Below, piece after piece: positions 51,801 to 59,449 of a DNA stretch of 62,320 nucleotides (position 1 is the stretch's first letter; the number at the start of each line of letters is the position of its first letter). Under the pieces are notes generated by a model. The model did not search any database. It was not told the DNA's origin and was given only the letters and a program-made list of their open reading frames with translations. Made by a program: the position numbers and the translations under genes. The stretch comes from a virus: IMG/VR virus record IMGVR_UViG_3300009177_001484, positions 1 through 62,320 of that record. One strand, given 5' to 3'.

Positions 51801-51850
51801 TCCGGGCACGGCCGCACCATCATTCACCGGATAACACCGGACAAAGAAAC

Positions 51851-51876
51851 GGGCCGGGGGATTTCTCCTCCGGCCC
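51851..51876. terminator. Bidirectional intrinsic terminator between convergent operons
   Basis: GGGCCGG / CCGGCCC outer stem with an inner GGA/TCC pairing. On the minus strand it is followed by GTTTCTTT, a usable T run that ends the leftward accessory operon; on the plus strand only CCTTT follows, a weaker stop for the late genes. Confidence 0.6.
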
Positions 51877-51938
51877 GATCCTTTAGCGGGCATACCAAGG
51901 CCAGGCAGCTGCGCTGTCCGCCTTATAGGAGCATTGTG

Positions 51939-52418
51939 TTAAATGCTCAATCTGGAACTCGCAGCCCCTTTTGGCCACGGACCATAAATCGTCCAGGTGA
52001 GTGGCGGCCATTTTTGCAAGACCTCAAAGGATTCGCCAGGTGCCAGGAAACGATATCGAAACTCGACCGGCTGAAGGTCGTCGAAAATATACGAGGAGAT
52101 CGCCACCCTGTACCCTATCCCGCGCTGAGCCGCTTCGATACACAGTCGCTCCTTCTCCTCCGCCATAGCGAGACTTAGATCGTGTGCGATCCCGTCCAGC
52201 TTCTTGCGGACGATCGCGAAGGGCTTATCAATTTCCATCATCCCACCCCAGAACCCAACCGGTTGTACAGCTTCCAATATCTTGCGTCTCTCCTCGTTCG
52301 ACAGCGGTAGCTGTTTGCGCGGCACCGGGGACTCGCCCTTGCATTTCAGGCAGCGCAGCGGAAGGTCCGGACCAAGGTCCTCCCAGAAATGATCGCACAG
52401 ACGCACCGGTTCCAACAT
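51939..52418 (-). CDS. Hypothetical protein with zinc-binding motif
   Basis: 159 aa. The N-terminus (LCDHFWEDLGPDLPLRCLKCKG) has Cys/His spacing suited to zinc. The remainder is helical, then beta (FDDLQPVEFRYRFL, PPLTWTIYGP). Last gene of the leftward accessory operon; TGATG overlap with the micro-gene upstream. Confidence 0.62.
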   Translation of the reverse strand: MLEPVRLCDHFWEDLGPDLPLRCLKCKGESPVPRKQLPLSNEERRKILEAVQPVGFWGGMMEIDKPFAIVRKKLDGIAHDLSLAMAEEKERLCIEAAQRGIGYRVAISSYIFDDLQPVEFRYRFLAPGESFEVLQKWPPLTWTIYGPWPKGAASSRLSI

Positions 52419-52585
52419 CAGCCAAACTCCGGTGGCACGGCCGGCGTGCCCGACAGCCAGCCGATCGGAACGAGCACCGCATAGAGCACCCAGCTCAGCA
52501 TATGGGTGAAGGGCATCAGGGCGATCAATGCCAGGACGAGCAGCAGACCCGTCCAGCCCAGGGCATCGGAGATAGCGCGTTTCAT
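52418..52585 (-). CDS. Small membrane protein
   Basis: 55 aa with two hydrophobic segments (WTGLLLVLALIALMPF and WVLYAVLVPIGWLSG). Start overlaps the ligase stop (ATGA) and stop overlaps the next start (TGATG). Function unknown. Confidence 0.6.
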   Translation of the reverse strand: MKRAISDALGWTGLLLVLALIALMPFTHMLSWVLYAVLVPIGWLSGTPAVPPEFG

Positions 52586-53508
52586 GCGTGCACCTTCTTG
52601 TCAGGGCGACTTCTAACGAAGACCGCGTGGCGCGGCCTGGACGATCCGGCCTTGCGGTTATACTTGACCTCGACGATCGCGCCCTCGCCACCTTCAAGCG
52701 CGAGCTGGTAGAATTGCTTCTTCTGGATATTGCTGAAGCCGGCGGTCACCTTGATCGGGCCCTCCTCGCCCCGCACGATCAGCCCCTTGAACGTATCATC
52801 CTTCACGAGGATATCGACGATCGGGCAATCGAGCGTCACCTCCTCCTTGATCCGGATCCACCGCGGCTCACGCCGGCGACGGTAAGGTGCGTCGGGATCC
52901 TTCAGCACGATGCCCTCATACTTCGCCCGCCATAGCTCTGAGACCTTCGCCCGGATCGCAGACGTGCCGTTCAGGCCGAAAGGATGCAGCAGGCCCACGA
53001 ACGGGCTCTCGGCCGCCTCAGACGCCCGCCTGAGCTTTGCAAGCCGCATTGCGGTACCCTCGGTGCAGCGATCGCGTTCCCACTCGCTGAAGGGCACGGC
53101 GTCGAACATCCAGAACACGCCGGCGCCCTCCCCCTTCTTCAGCGCGGCAACCGTGGCGTCGAAACCCTCTTCCTCGACATATTCGCCATCGATCACCATC
53201 GCCTGGCCGAACGCCTCTTCCACGCGGACGAGACCGGGCAGGCAATGGAGCGCGCAATCGAGCGGCACCCCCTCCCGCGTGACGATACGTCCGTCGATAT
53301 AGAACGCCCGGACGCCGTCGACCTTGACCTGGCCGATCCAGTTGCCGTCGATATCGTCTAGGACGCCGTCCACGGGCATCGGGCCGAGCTCCGGGGCATT
53401 AGGGCCACCGCGGACGAATTCGAGCTTCTGGCGCTCCGCTGGACGTTCCGGCGCGGCTGGTCGGCCGAGGATCTTGCCCATCATGTGGGTGAGGAGGTTA
53501 GGCATCAT
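52582..53508 (-). CDS. ATP-dependent DNA ligase
   Basis: 308 aa, minimal two-domain ligase. Nucleotidyltransferase motifs: I = K62-V-D-G-V-R67, III = MVIDGEYV, IIIa = FWMFDAVPF, IV = KYEGIVLKD and V = RWIRIKEEVT, followed by an OB-fold-like C-terminus. The 50-residue N-terminal extension is unusual. It seals nicks after phage replication or repair, using ATP where the host's main ligase uses NAD. Confidence 0.88.
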   Translation of the reverse strand: MMPNLLTHMMGKILGRPAAPERPAERQKLEFVRGGPNAPELGPMPVDGVLDDIDGNWIGQVKVDGVRAFYIDGRIVTREGVPLDCALHCLPGLVRVEEAFGQAMVIDGEYVEEEGFDATVAALKKGEGAGVFWMFDAVPFSEWERDRCTEGTAMRLAKLRRASEAAESPFVGLLHPFGLNGTSAIRAKVSELWRAKYEGIVLKDPDAPYRRRREPRWIRIKEEVTLDCPIVDILVKDDTFKGLIVRGEEGPIKVTAGFSNIQKKQFYQLALEGGEGAIVEVKYNRKAGSSRPRHAVFVRSRPDKKVHA

Positions 53509-53747
53509 TTGACCTCCCGAAAGCGGACAAAGTGCCGCTCGGGGTTGGGCTCTTCCGGGTCGATACTCATCAGCTGGGCGACGCGTGCGCCGATCCGCAG
53601 TTCATCCTGATTTTCATGCGCCGTTATCAGCGCCTGGCGCAGCGGTTCGGTGAGATAGAGCACCGGCCGGGTGTAACCGTCCTTCCACACGCTATAGGCG
53701 AACGTCGTTTCGATCAGATCGCGTTGTTCGTTGGTGAGTTTGGGCAT
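53505..53747 (-). CDS. Hypothetical protein
   Basis: 80 aa, not recognised (LTNEQRDLIETTFAYSVWKDG). The ATG at 53747 overlaps the upstream TGA; a GTG three bases earlier is possible. Coupled to the ligase gene. Confidence 0.6.
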   Translation of the reverse strand: MPKLTNEQRDLIETTFAYSVWKDGYTRPVLYLTEPLRQALITAHENQDELRIGARVAQLMSIDPEEPNPERHFVRFREVK

Positions 53748-54382
53748 CACTCGCCCCCCTTGCGATCGCGGCGAAATGCCTCACGGTCGAACCATTTCAG
53801 CACCGCCCGGAGCGGCACCTTCACCGGCGTCCCGTTCTTCAGCGCCGCCCGGGTCGTGGATTCACCGATCCCGAAATCCCGCTCGATCATACGCGGCCAG
53901 GTTACACCCGCGTCAGGGTTGCCATAGAGCCACTGGAGCGCTTCGAGGTCGGTTTCGAACGAGGGTGGATCGAAGTATTTGGCGATAACGCTGTCTGAGG
54001 CATCCTTTAATGGGCCTTGCCAAACCGTCACGTGTGAAGGTCGCGCAAAGTTCTCCTCTTCCCATTCCTCAGCCTCAGCGGTGACAATGCGGCCTAGATC
54101 GCTTTCCATATCGATCAACGCCTTGAGGCCACGGGCGAGCGTCCCAGTCTGTATTGCGCGACGCTTCGTCACCTCGCCAGGCTCGACGCTGCAACCCTTG
54201 GATTCCGTAAGCCATTGCTTGCGGCCAAACTCGGGCATGTTGAGATAATAGACCGCGAGCTCGGTCCAGCGCGTAAAGCCGTCACTCTTGCTAGAGGCAA
54301 AGGCGATCCGGGTGGCTTTATCGAGCGGGATATGTTCGGCGTTCATGGCGTCCATTTCGATTGTAGAGTCGTGGCTTGTCAT
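53747..54382 (-). CDS. Hypothetical protein
   Basis: 211 aa. A C-terminal stretch (WPRMIERDFGIGESTTRAALKNG) reads as a helix-turn-helix, so it may bind DNA. The N-terminal part (FTRWTELAVYYLNMPEFG) is unassigned. AAGGT precedes the ATG at 54382. Confidence 0.58.
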   Translation of the reverse strand: MTSHDSTIEMDAMNAEHIPLDKATRIAFASSKSDGFTRWTELAVYYLNMPEFGRKQWLTESKGCSVEPGEVTKRRAIQTGTLARGLKALIDMESDLGRIVTAEAEEWEEENFARPSHVTVWQGPLKDASDSVIAKYFDPPSFETDLEALQWLYGNPDAGVTWPRMIERDFGIGESTTRAALKNGTPVKVPLRAVLKWFDREAFRRDRKGGE

Positions 54383-54421
54383 TGTTGTTACCTTTGATCC
54401 GGGCACGGTCAAACCGTCGTT

Positions 54422-55600
54422 TCAGGCGACGGCGCGAAGGGGCGGCATCGCTCCGAAGCGCGTTCCCACTGTCCCGTCATCCCAGCGCTCGAGCTCATCG
54501 CATCGGGCCTGCAATGCCTTCTCGGTCAAATGGAAGGTATGAACCCGATCAGCGAACCGCGCTTTCATCTTGTCGACCAAGCGATATTCGCAGTTCAGGC
54601 GGTTTTGCAGGTTGCGGCCGAACAGCACGGCCCGACGGCGCTTTTCGTCACCACGTTCGCGCAGCTGCTCGTTCGTGATTTCGAGCCCACGATTGCGGGT
54701 TTCAGCCTCATCTGCCCGCGCTTCCATAGCCAGGCACCGCGCATTAACCGCCTCCAAAGCGGATCGCAGAAGCGCGCGGTCACGTCGCTGTGCGAGATAA
54801 ACGTTGATCGTTCGCACCCGTGCGGCGTGGAGACGCGCAATCCTTGCCTCGTGACGGACAATCACGGTTTCTTGATGGCTAATCGCGTCGAGCAAGTTTT
54901 CTTCCCGCTCTGCATGATCGGGAGCCGTCGTCTTCACTGGCTGAACCGGCGCGACGCCAGAGAGTTGCGACTCGAGCGCGTCAAGTCGCGCGGTCAATAC
55001 AGCGATAGCATCAGCGACCAATTCCGCCGCCGGGGGTGCCAATTCCTCCACTGGGGCGGGAGCGGGGGCTTCGATGTCCACCGCTACTGCGACGGGGCTT
55101 TGCGGCTTTTTCACCTTGCTTGTTTTGGCAATCGGACCCGCTGCAGTCCGTACCGCTTCCCGATCCCATATCACGCCCAGCTTTTTAGGGTCGACGGGCA
55201 GCGTTTGCGAGCTGATGACATCGCCCGATTCGTCGAGCGTTTCCATAGTTACGGGGCGAGTGATCCGGCCCGGCATGGGAATGGAATAGGCGCCGGTCTC
55301 ATATTCGGGCGGTCGATTTCTCCATTCGATCCGCGTCGTTAAGGTTTCATAATCCAGCACTTCGACCTTTTCCAGGCGTTCGAGTGCACGCTGCCGGCCG
55401 CACGTAATCCCATTGAGATGGTAATCCCAATCATCAAAATGAGCGAGGCCGGCCCGGCCGACAAGAAAACCGAGATAGCAACGCCTCTCTTCATCGGTCG
55501 CGTGGCGGGCCTTATCATTCTTTCGCGTTTTTCCGGCGTCGGTCCACTTGGAAACGTCAAACAAGTTAAACGGCGCGGCTACAATTGTTGCGTGCATCAT
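54422..55600 (-). CDS. Large coiled-coil protein, unknown
   Basis: 392 aa. Residues 1-150 form a globular part (FDVSKWTDAGKTRKNDKAR, LGFLVGRAGLAHFDDWDYHLNG), then a Pro/Ala linker and about 180 residues of coiled coil (LEAVNARCLAMEARADEAETRNRGLE). Its start codon lies in a CAATTGTTGCGTGCA element like those at 57299 and 57451, suggesting shared control. The function is unknown. Confidence 0.6.
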   Translation of the reverse strand: MMHATIVAAPFNLFDVSKWTDAGKTRKNDKARHATDEERRCYLGFLVGRAGLAHFDDWDYHLNGITCGRQRALERLEKVEVLDYETLTTRIEWRNRPPEYETGAYSIPMPGRITRPVTMETLDESGDVISSQTLPVDPKKLGVIWDREAVRTAAGPIAKTSKVKKPQSPVAVAVDIEAPAPAPVEELAPPAAELVADAIAVLTARLDALESQLSGVAPVQPVKTTAPDHAEREENLLDAISHQETVIVRHEARIARLHAARVRTINVYLAQRRDRALLRSALEAVNARCLAMEARADEAETRNRGLEITNEQLRERGDEKRRRAVLFGRNLQNRLNCEYRLVDKMKARFADRVHTFHLTEKALQARCDELERWDDGTVGTRFGAMPPLRAVA

Positions 55601-55678
55601 GGTTCGATTCCTTCAAGGCCCCGCCATCATCAGGCGCGAAAGGGGCGGCTTCGCGCGACCCGCCGGAGCGGGTTTCGG

Positions 55679-55906
55679 CTATTTTGAAAGGATGACGCCT
55701 AGAACGGTGCAGGCGAGAATGATCACGCCGGAAACAAGCACACCTAACCGGATGGTCTGGCGATCCATCGCGGCCCTTAGCTGTTCATGTGTGACGTGAT
55801 CGGCCATGCTGTCTCCGATCTCGGATGCTATCGCGACCGCATGGGGGCGCGCAAGGCCTGCATCCTCTAGGCGCTGCATCGTGGCGATCGCGTTATAGGT
55901 GGGCAT
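55679..55906 (-). CDS. DUF1640-like tail-anchored protein
   Basis: 75 aa. The segment MQRLEDAGLARPHAVAIASEI followed by a short coiled coil and a C-terminal span (LGVLVSGVIILACTVLGVIL) matches the layout of DUF1640/CCDC90-like small membrane proteins found in bacterial genomes. Role unknown. Confidence 0.62.
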   Translation of the reverse strand: MPTYNAIATMQRLEDAGLARPHAVAIASEIGDSMADHVTHEQLRAAMDRQTIRLGVLVSGVIILACTVLGVILSK

Positions 55907-55909
55907 GGT

Positions 55910-56161
55910 CTAAGCCTCCTGTTCGTCGACGCAAATAACAGCGTAAGGGTCTGTTGGGTCGGCCAATTGGTCGAATTCAGAATTTACGAGTTCTTCCTTG
56001 CCGCTTCGCTCTGTGTCTAGTTCCTCGTCGGTTAGGTCGAGAAGACCAGTCATTCCTTGAAGAACGCGCAAACGGGCGTTTTCTGGACTGTCCGATTCAA
56101 CTTCAATGTCATAGCGAACGGATGAAATCTCATCCTTGTAATAGCGAACACAGTATTTCAT
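55910..56161 (-). CDS. Acidic hypothetical protein
   Basis: 83 aa, strongly acidic (DLTDEELDTERSGKEEL) and lower in GC than the structural genes. Acidic small phage proteins sometimes mimic DNA; there is no direct evidence here. Confidence 0.58.
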   Translation of the reverse strand: MKYCVRYYKDEISSVRYDIEVESDSPENARLRVLQGMTGLLDLTDEELDTERSGKEELVNSEFDQLADPTDPYAVICVDEQEA

Positions 56162-56616
56162 TGTCCCGCCTCCAATTCTGCGATGTAGGCTTCAGCGGCG
56201 GCGCGTGAGGGGAAATCCTCGACCAGTTCCGGCTCATCGCCCGTAACGTCAAAAACCGCCCATATTTCGGCGTCGGCTTCATCGCACATCACGAAATAGG
56301 TTGATCCGTCCGCCCCTTCGTCCGTGCCCTTAAAGCTGTCGCGTTGTGGCTCGACCTCATAGGACGTATCGGGCTTAGGCACCCAAACCCACGCCTGCAC
56401 CCATGTACCGGCATCGCCCTCAGACGCGCCGGCCACATCATCAATTTCCAGCTCGTCTGTGGCGTAGAGGTCGGAGGCCTTTGCGAGTAGTGCAGGGTCC
56501 GCCCTATGGTCTTTTGCCGTGGTGATCAGGCCGATTGCTATGGTGCACGCGATTGGATCGCGGCTCATGAGGGCGTCCTGTATCTGGTCGATATGCTGAT
56601 GGTTTAGATAGGCCAT
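56158..56616 (-). CDS. Acidic hypothetical protein
   Basis: 152 aa, acidic throughout (ASEGDAGTWVQAWVWV, DEADAEIWAVFDVTGDEPELVEDFP). The ATG at 56616 has AGGAGGG six bases upstream and is preferred to the TTG at 56622. Not recognised. Confidence 0.62.
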   Translation of the reverse strand: MAYLNHQHIDQIQDALMSRDPIACTIAIGLITTAKDHRADPALLAKASDLYATDELEIDDVAGASEGDAGTWVQAWVWVPKPDTSYEVEPQRDSFKGTDEGADGSTYFVMCDEADAEIWAVFDVTGDEPELVEDFPSRAAAEAYIAELEAGQ

Positions 56617-56618
56617 GT

Positions 56619-56741
56619 TCAACCCTCCTGCACTGCGAGCTGCACCTGTGGCACAGGCAGGTTGTTAGCGAGGTAGATGCAGCCGCCTATAAGGCAGGCC
56701 ATCAAGGCGCCTAGCACCATGGGGAATATCTCTTCGCGCAT
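56619..56741 (-). CDS. Single-span membrane micro-protein
   Basis: 40 aa: MREEIF, then one span (MVLGALMACLIGGCIYLA) and a short polar end. It starts two bases after the previous stop and is followed directly by the next gene. Confidence 0.55.
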   Translation of the reverse strand: MREEIFPMVLGALMACLIGGCIYLANNLPVPQVQLAVQEG

Positions 56742-56743
56742 GA

Positions 56744-57061
56744 TCAGGCCCTCCCGTGGGCGTGCTGATCGGGGACAAGGAACCAGTCCACGCCCTCGGT
56801 GCCATAGATGGTGGGTTCGTCCTCGATGGCGGCGACCCATACATAGCAGTTGCCAGCTTCTGCAGGCATGCCGCCAGCGGCCCACCATCCCGACCATCCG
56901 TACTTGGTGGCCAGCGCTATGGCTGCCTGAGCGTGGTTCGCCTCAGGGTTGAGGGCCCAATCCCAATGCTGGGTCACTGCGCCCGCTGCTGCAGTTGCCC
57001 TAACGCGAGAGCCCTTGGTGTTGGTGGGCCCATGCCACTTGGTGATGATTGCCTGTCTCAT
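56744..57061 (-). CDS. Conserved phage protein, unknown
   Basis: 105 aa. ITKWHGPTNTKGSRVRATAAAG and the later YGWSGWWAAGG are landmarks of a small protein common in phages and plasmids, generally without known function. GGAGG lies before the ATG. It shares the operon with its usual small companion upstream. Confidence 0.68.
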   Translation of the reverse strand: MRQAIITKWHGPTNTKGSRVRATAAAGAVTQHWDWALNPEANHAQAAIALATKYGWSGWWAAGGMPAEAGNCYVWVAAIEDEPTIYGTEGVDWFLVPDQHAHGRA

Positions 57062-57063
57062 GA

Positions 57064-57216
57064 TCAGGCCTCCCACACGGGGCGGGCCACATAGCGCACT
57101 GCGCCATATGCCATGTCCCTGCGATCACAGGTGCGGGTGGCGTTAGTCCGCGTTTTGACAGTGGCCACGATGGCCTGCGTCTGCATGTCGATGATGTCAT
57201 ATCTGATGGGCTTCAT
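57064..57216 (-). CDS. Small conserved companion protein
   Basis: 50 aa (YDIIDMQTQAIVATVKTRTNATRTCDRR). First gene of the leftward accessory operon, with AAGGA seven bases before the ATG. The form recurs beside the protein encoded downstream. Confidence 0.6.
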   Translation of the reverse strand: MKPIRYDIIDMQTQAIVATVKTRTNATRTCDRRDMAYGAVRYVARPVWEA

Positions 57217-57461
57217 TGTTCGTTCCTTCGTTCATGTCATTTCCGATCGCAGTGCGAATCGGTTGACCTATTCAACATACACCAATGCACGCACTGCGCA
57301 ATAGTTGCGTGCAAATAAATCGACCTTTCAACCCCTCGAGGCCGCGGGTCCTTCCCAGCGATCCCCGCCCCGTAAGCGGTTAAGGACCGCTAAAGTCGCG
57401 AGGCTTTGAAAAAAATCGTTATTGCAAAACGAAAACGGGAATAGGTGAGCGCAATAGTTGC
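57217..57461. promoter_or_regulatory. Divergent control region with repeats
   Basis: 245 bases without a gene. It holds GCGCAATAGTTGCGTG twice (57296-57311 and 57449-57464), each containing the palindrome CGCAA-TAG-TTGCG; the first copy is nested in an outer TGCACGCA / TGCGTGCA palindrome (57286-57313). The second copy ends in the GTG start codon of the rightward gene. On the minus strand a TATGTT (-10-like) lies beside the first copy. AT content rises at 57408-57440. Confidence 0.55.
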
Positions 57462-57890
57462 GTGGCCCAGGTCGATTGGCAAGTTTATCGGATCGCCGTA
57501 GAAAGCCGCATGCCTCTGAACATCGGCCAGGCCATAGAATTCATCGTCCACGCCTACCCGCGATGCGTGAAGGAGGATATTAGAACGCCAAAGATGAGAG
57601 AGGCGCTACATCTGATCATGGCGCATTTTCCGGCCGCCAAACCCCATCTCGTCGAGCTGTGGTATCGACTTGAATATCAGCCGCAGTTGAAGGTGCACGA
57701 GCACGCCATCAAACTCGCCCCAATCCACCGGACCTATCGCATCATCGAACGGAAGATGGGTCTTGAGGGGTGGTATGGGTCGCCCACACCGGCAGACCGG
57801 ATGAAGATGGAGCGGGTCCGGGCTTTGACCGCGGATGCTCTACATCAGCCGGGCTTATCGAGCGACGAGTTATCGTCACCCAGGAGTTGA
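57462..57890 (+). CDS. Hypothetical protein under repeat control
   Basis: 142 aa, helical and basic (IGQAIEFIVHAYPRCVKEDIRTPKMREAL, WYRLEYQPQLKVHEHAIKL). Not recognised. The GTG start forms the end of a CGCAATAGTTGCG element and no ribosome binding site is evident, so it may be autoregulated. It is the only rightward gene between 51939 and the right edge. An internal ATG at 57510 is an alternative start. Confidence 0.55.
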   Translation: MAQVDWQVYRIAVESRMPLNIGQAIEFIVHAYPRCVKEDIRTPKMREALHLIMAHFPAAKPHLVELWYRLEYQPQLKVHEHAIKLAPIHRTYRIIERKMGLEGWYGSPTPADRMKMERVRALTADALHQPGLSSDELSSPRS

Positions 57891-57968
57891 TTCTGTCGAA
57901 GGAACGTGCAAATCTCGTTTTGCACAGGAGAGGTTCGGTACGTTCAAACGTCCGAGCTTTCACCGGGA

Positions 57969-57994
57969 GGGTCGGCCGAAAGGTCGGCCCTTTT
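57969..57994 (+). terminator. Intrinsic terminator with GAAA tetraloop
   Basis: GGGTCGGCC-GAAA-GGTCGGCCC (nine pairs, two wobble) followed by TTTT. It ends the rightward gene 78 bases downstream of its stop. Confidence 0.72.
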
Positions 57995-57999
57995 CCTCA

Positions 58000-58080
58000 T
58001 CATCCCTTCTCCCTGTTCGTGCCGGGGGTGGGATACCCATAGGCATCGACCAACATATGCCGGATTTCGTCCCGGCTCAT
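58000..58080 (-). CDS. Micro-ORF, 26 residues
   Basis: Short hydrophilic peptide (MSRDEIRHMLVDAYGYPTPG). Its ATG overlaps the stop of the preceding micro-gene. Coding status rests on that overlap only. Confidence 0.35.
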   Translation of the reverse strand: MSRDEIRHMLVDAYGYPTPGTNREKG

Positions 58081-58193
58081 CGTATCGACCACCACTGATA
58101 TTCATCGTCGTCCGAAGGCGGGCCGACATCGAACCAATAGGAGGCCGCGACCACCAAGGCGATCACGGCGGCGTAGAGAATTAGATCTATCAT
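58077..58193 (-). CDS. Single-span membrane micro-protein
   Basis: 38 aa: LILYAAVIALVVAASYWF forms one span, followed by an acidic end (PPSDDDEYQWW). ATGA overlap with the gene upstream. Confidence 0.5.
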   Translation of the reverse strand: MIDLILYAAVIALVVAASYWFDVGPPSDDDEYQWWSIR

Positions 58194-58558
58194 GGCGTCT
58201 TTCCAAACATGCGAAGCTGCCAGGCCTCTCCCCAGCTTTCCTTGGCGTCCTCATCGCGACAGGCGTCACAATCGCAGCGGTTCGCGTCCAGCGGCCGATC
58301 GGGATCCCACACGGCCCATGCGTTGCGCCTGTCAGCGCGGCTGTGACGGTTGGGCATGAAGCCCCGGCCGGCGACGAAGCATTTCTGGGATGCGTCATAT
58401 TCGACGCCTGAGTTGCGGCGTCGGTAGGCTGCGATGTCTCCGCTCGCGATCTGGGTCGTCACGTTGAAATAGCGCACGATGTCACCGCGATTGATGCGCC
58501 GGTGCCGCACCAGGCGGTCCTCAATAAAGTCCAGGCGGCGGTCCATGAACCAGGTCAT
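58190..58558 (-). CDS. Helix-turn-helix-containing hypothetical protein
   Basis: 122 aa. The N-terminal part (DFIEDRLVRHRRINRGDIVRYFNVTTQIASGDIAAYRR) reads as a DeoR-like helix-turn-helix. A CDCDACRD motif near the C-terminus may bind metal. Possibly a local regulator. Confidence 0.6.
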   Translation of the reverse strand: MTWFMDRRLDFIEDRLVRHRRINRGDIVRYFNVTTQIASGDIAAYRRRNSGVEYDASQKCFVAGRGFMPNRHSRADRRNAWAVWDPDRPLDANRCDCDACRDEDAKESWGEAWQLRMFGKTP

Positions 58559-58746
58559 TTCTTGCCGTTCCTGGCAGGAGTGAAGCTTGTCTTGCCCGCC
58601 CCCGTGAAAGCTGGTTTTAATGACGGCTTGGGCGGCAATGGCACTCGATCCCCTACGTTGAGATCTCGCCGTGCTTTTGGCGGGCAGCTGTGTACGTCCT
58701 CGAAAGTCCGATCAGCGCCACAGATGATGCACTTATTCTCCGGCAT
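58555..58746 (-). CDS. Small zinc-ribbon-like protein
   Basis: 63 aa with CIICGADRTFEDVHSC near the start. The ATG at 58746 overlaps the TAA of the gene upstream (TAATG). Role unknown. Confidence 0.58.
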   Translation of the reverse strand: MPENKCIICGADRTFEDVHSCPPKARRDLNVGDRVPLPPKPSLKPAFTGAGKTSFTPARNGKK

Positions 58747-59243
58747 TACCGCCACTCCGGCTTGATGCCAGCGTTGCCGAAGAGATTGATCCAGCCGCCC
58801 ATGCCATCAGTGTCCGGATTGAGCTTGCCGGCCAAAATGCGGTCCACGGTTTCAGCGATCCGCGCGATCGCGGCCTCATCGTTCGCATCCCAGAACTGCG
58901 CCATGAAGTTGGCAGGCTCTAAGCGGTGCTGAACGACTTTACCGGTGCGGAGCATCTCGTCTCTGCGAGCCTCAGGGTTCAGCGCAAAAAGAACCATCTC
59001 GTAACCAGCGCTGGGAACGTGAATGATCGCAGGCGGCATCCCTTCGATCGGCCGAAGGTGACAGAGGGAGAGCATATAACTGTGCCAGATAGGGTGCGCC
59101 CACCTTGCTTCGATGACCCACATGGCCAGGCAGCCGAGGTTCGGCGCGACGCCCTTCTTAGCGAGGCCAGCTAAATCTATCTGCCATGCAAGGCCGCGAT
59201 CATCGCACTTCTCAGGTGGCGGCATAGACTCAAACACGTTCAC
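58746..59243 (-). CDS. Hypothetical protein
   Basis: 165 aa. No known domain; WVIEARWAHPIWHSYMLSLCHLRP recalls phage proteins predicted to act on nucleotides, but this is uncertain. Coupled by overlaps to both neighbours. Confidence 0.62.
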   Translation of the reverse strand: MNVFESMPPPEKCDDRGLAWQIDLAGLAKKGVAPNLGCLAMWVIEARWAHPIWHSYMLSLCHLRPIEGMPPAIIHVPSAGYEMVLFALNPEARRDEMLRTGKVVQHRLEPANFMAQFWDANDEAAIARIAETVDRILAGKLNPDTDGMGGWINLFGNAGIKPEWR

Positions 59244-59449
59244 TTCACGATCTCCCCGCCCCTGACCTCAACCCAGCCGTCGAGACCCATGCAGCCGCCA
59301 TCGGTGAGGATCATCATCGTCTCGCCGAGCAGGTATTCGTTGCAGTCGCCGGCGAGCGCAGGTAGCTTGGCGATTCCGCGCACCTTGCCGATCGAAACGT
59401 AGGTACCGTAGGGGGTGACGCCCTTCGCCCGAGCGGTATCGGTCCTCAT
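59240..59449 (-). CDS. Small hypothetical protein
   Basis: 69 aa, beta-rich (GTYVSIGKVRGIAKLPALAG). The ATG at 59449 overlaps the Dam-like gene stop (ATGA). Confidence 0.6.
   Translation of the reverse strand: MRTDTARAKGVTPYGTYVSIGKVRGIAKLPALAGDCNEYLLGETMMILTDGGCMGLDGWVEVRGGEIVK

Noticed and set aside
51939-52697. Longer version of the 159-aa protein
   Set aside because: The upstream extension overlaps a membrane micro-gene and ligase and is compositionally a shadow; the TGATG overlap supports 52418.
57962-57966. CACCGG at 57961 as a seventh repeat copy
   Set aside because: It has no partner motif one helical turn away and lacks the final A, so it is not counted.
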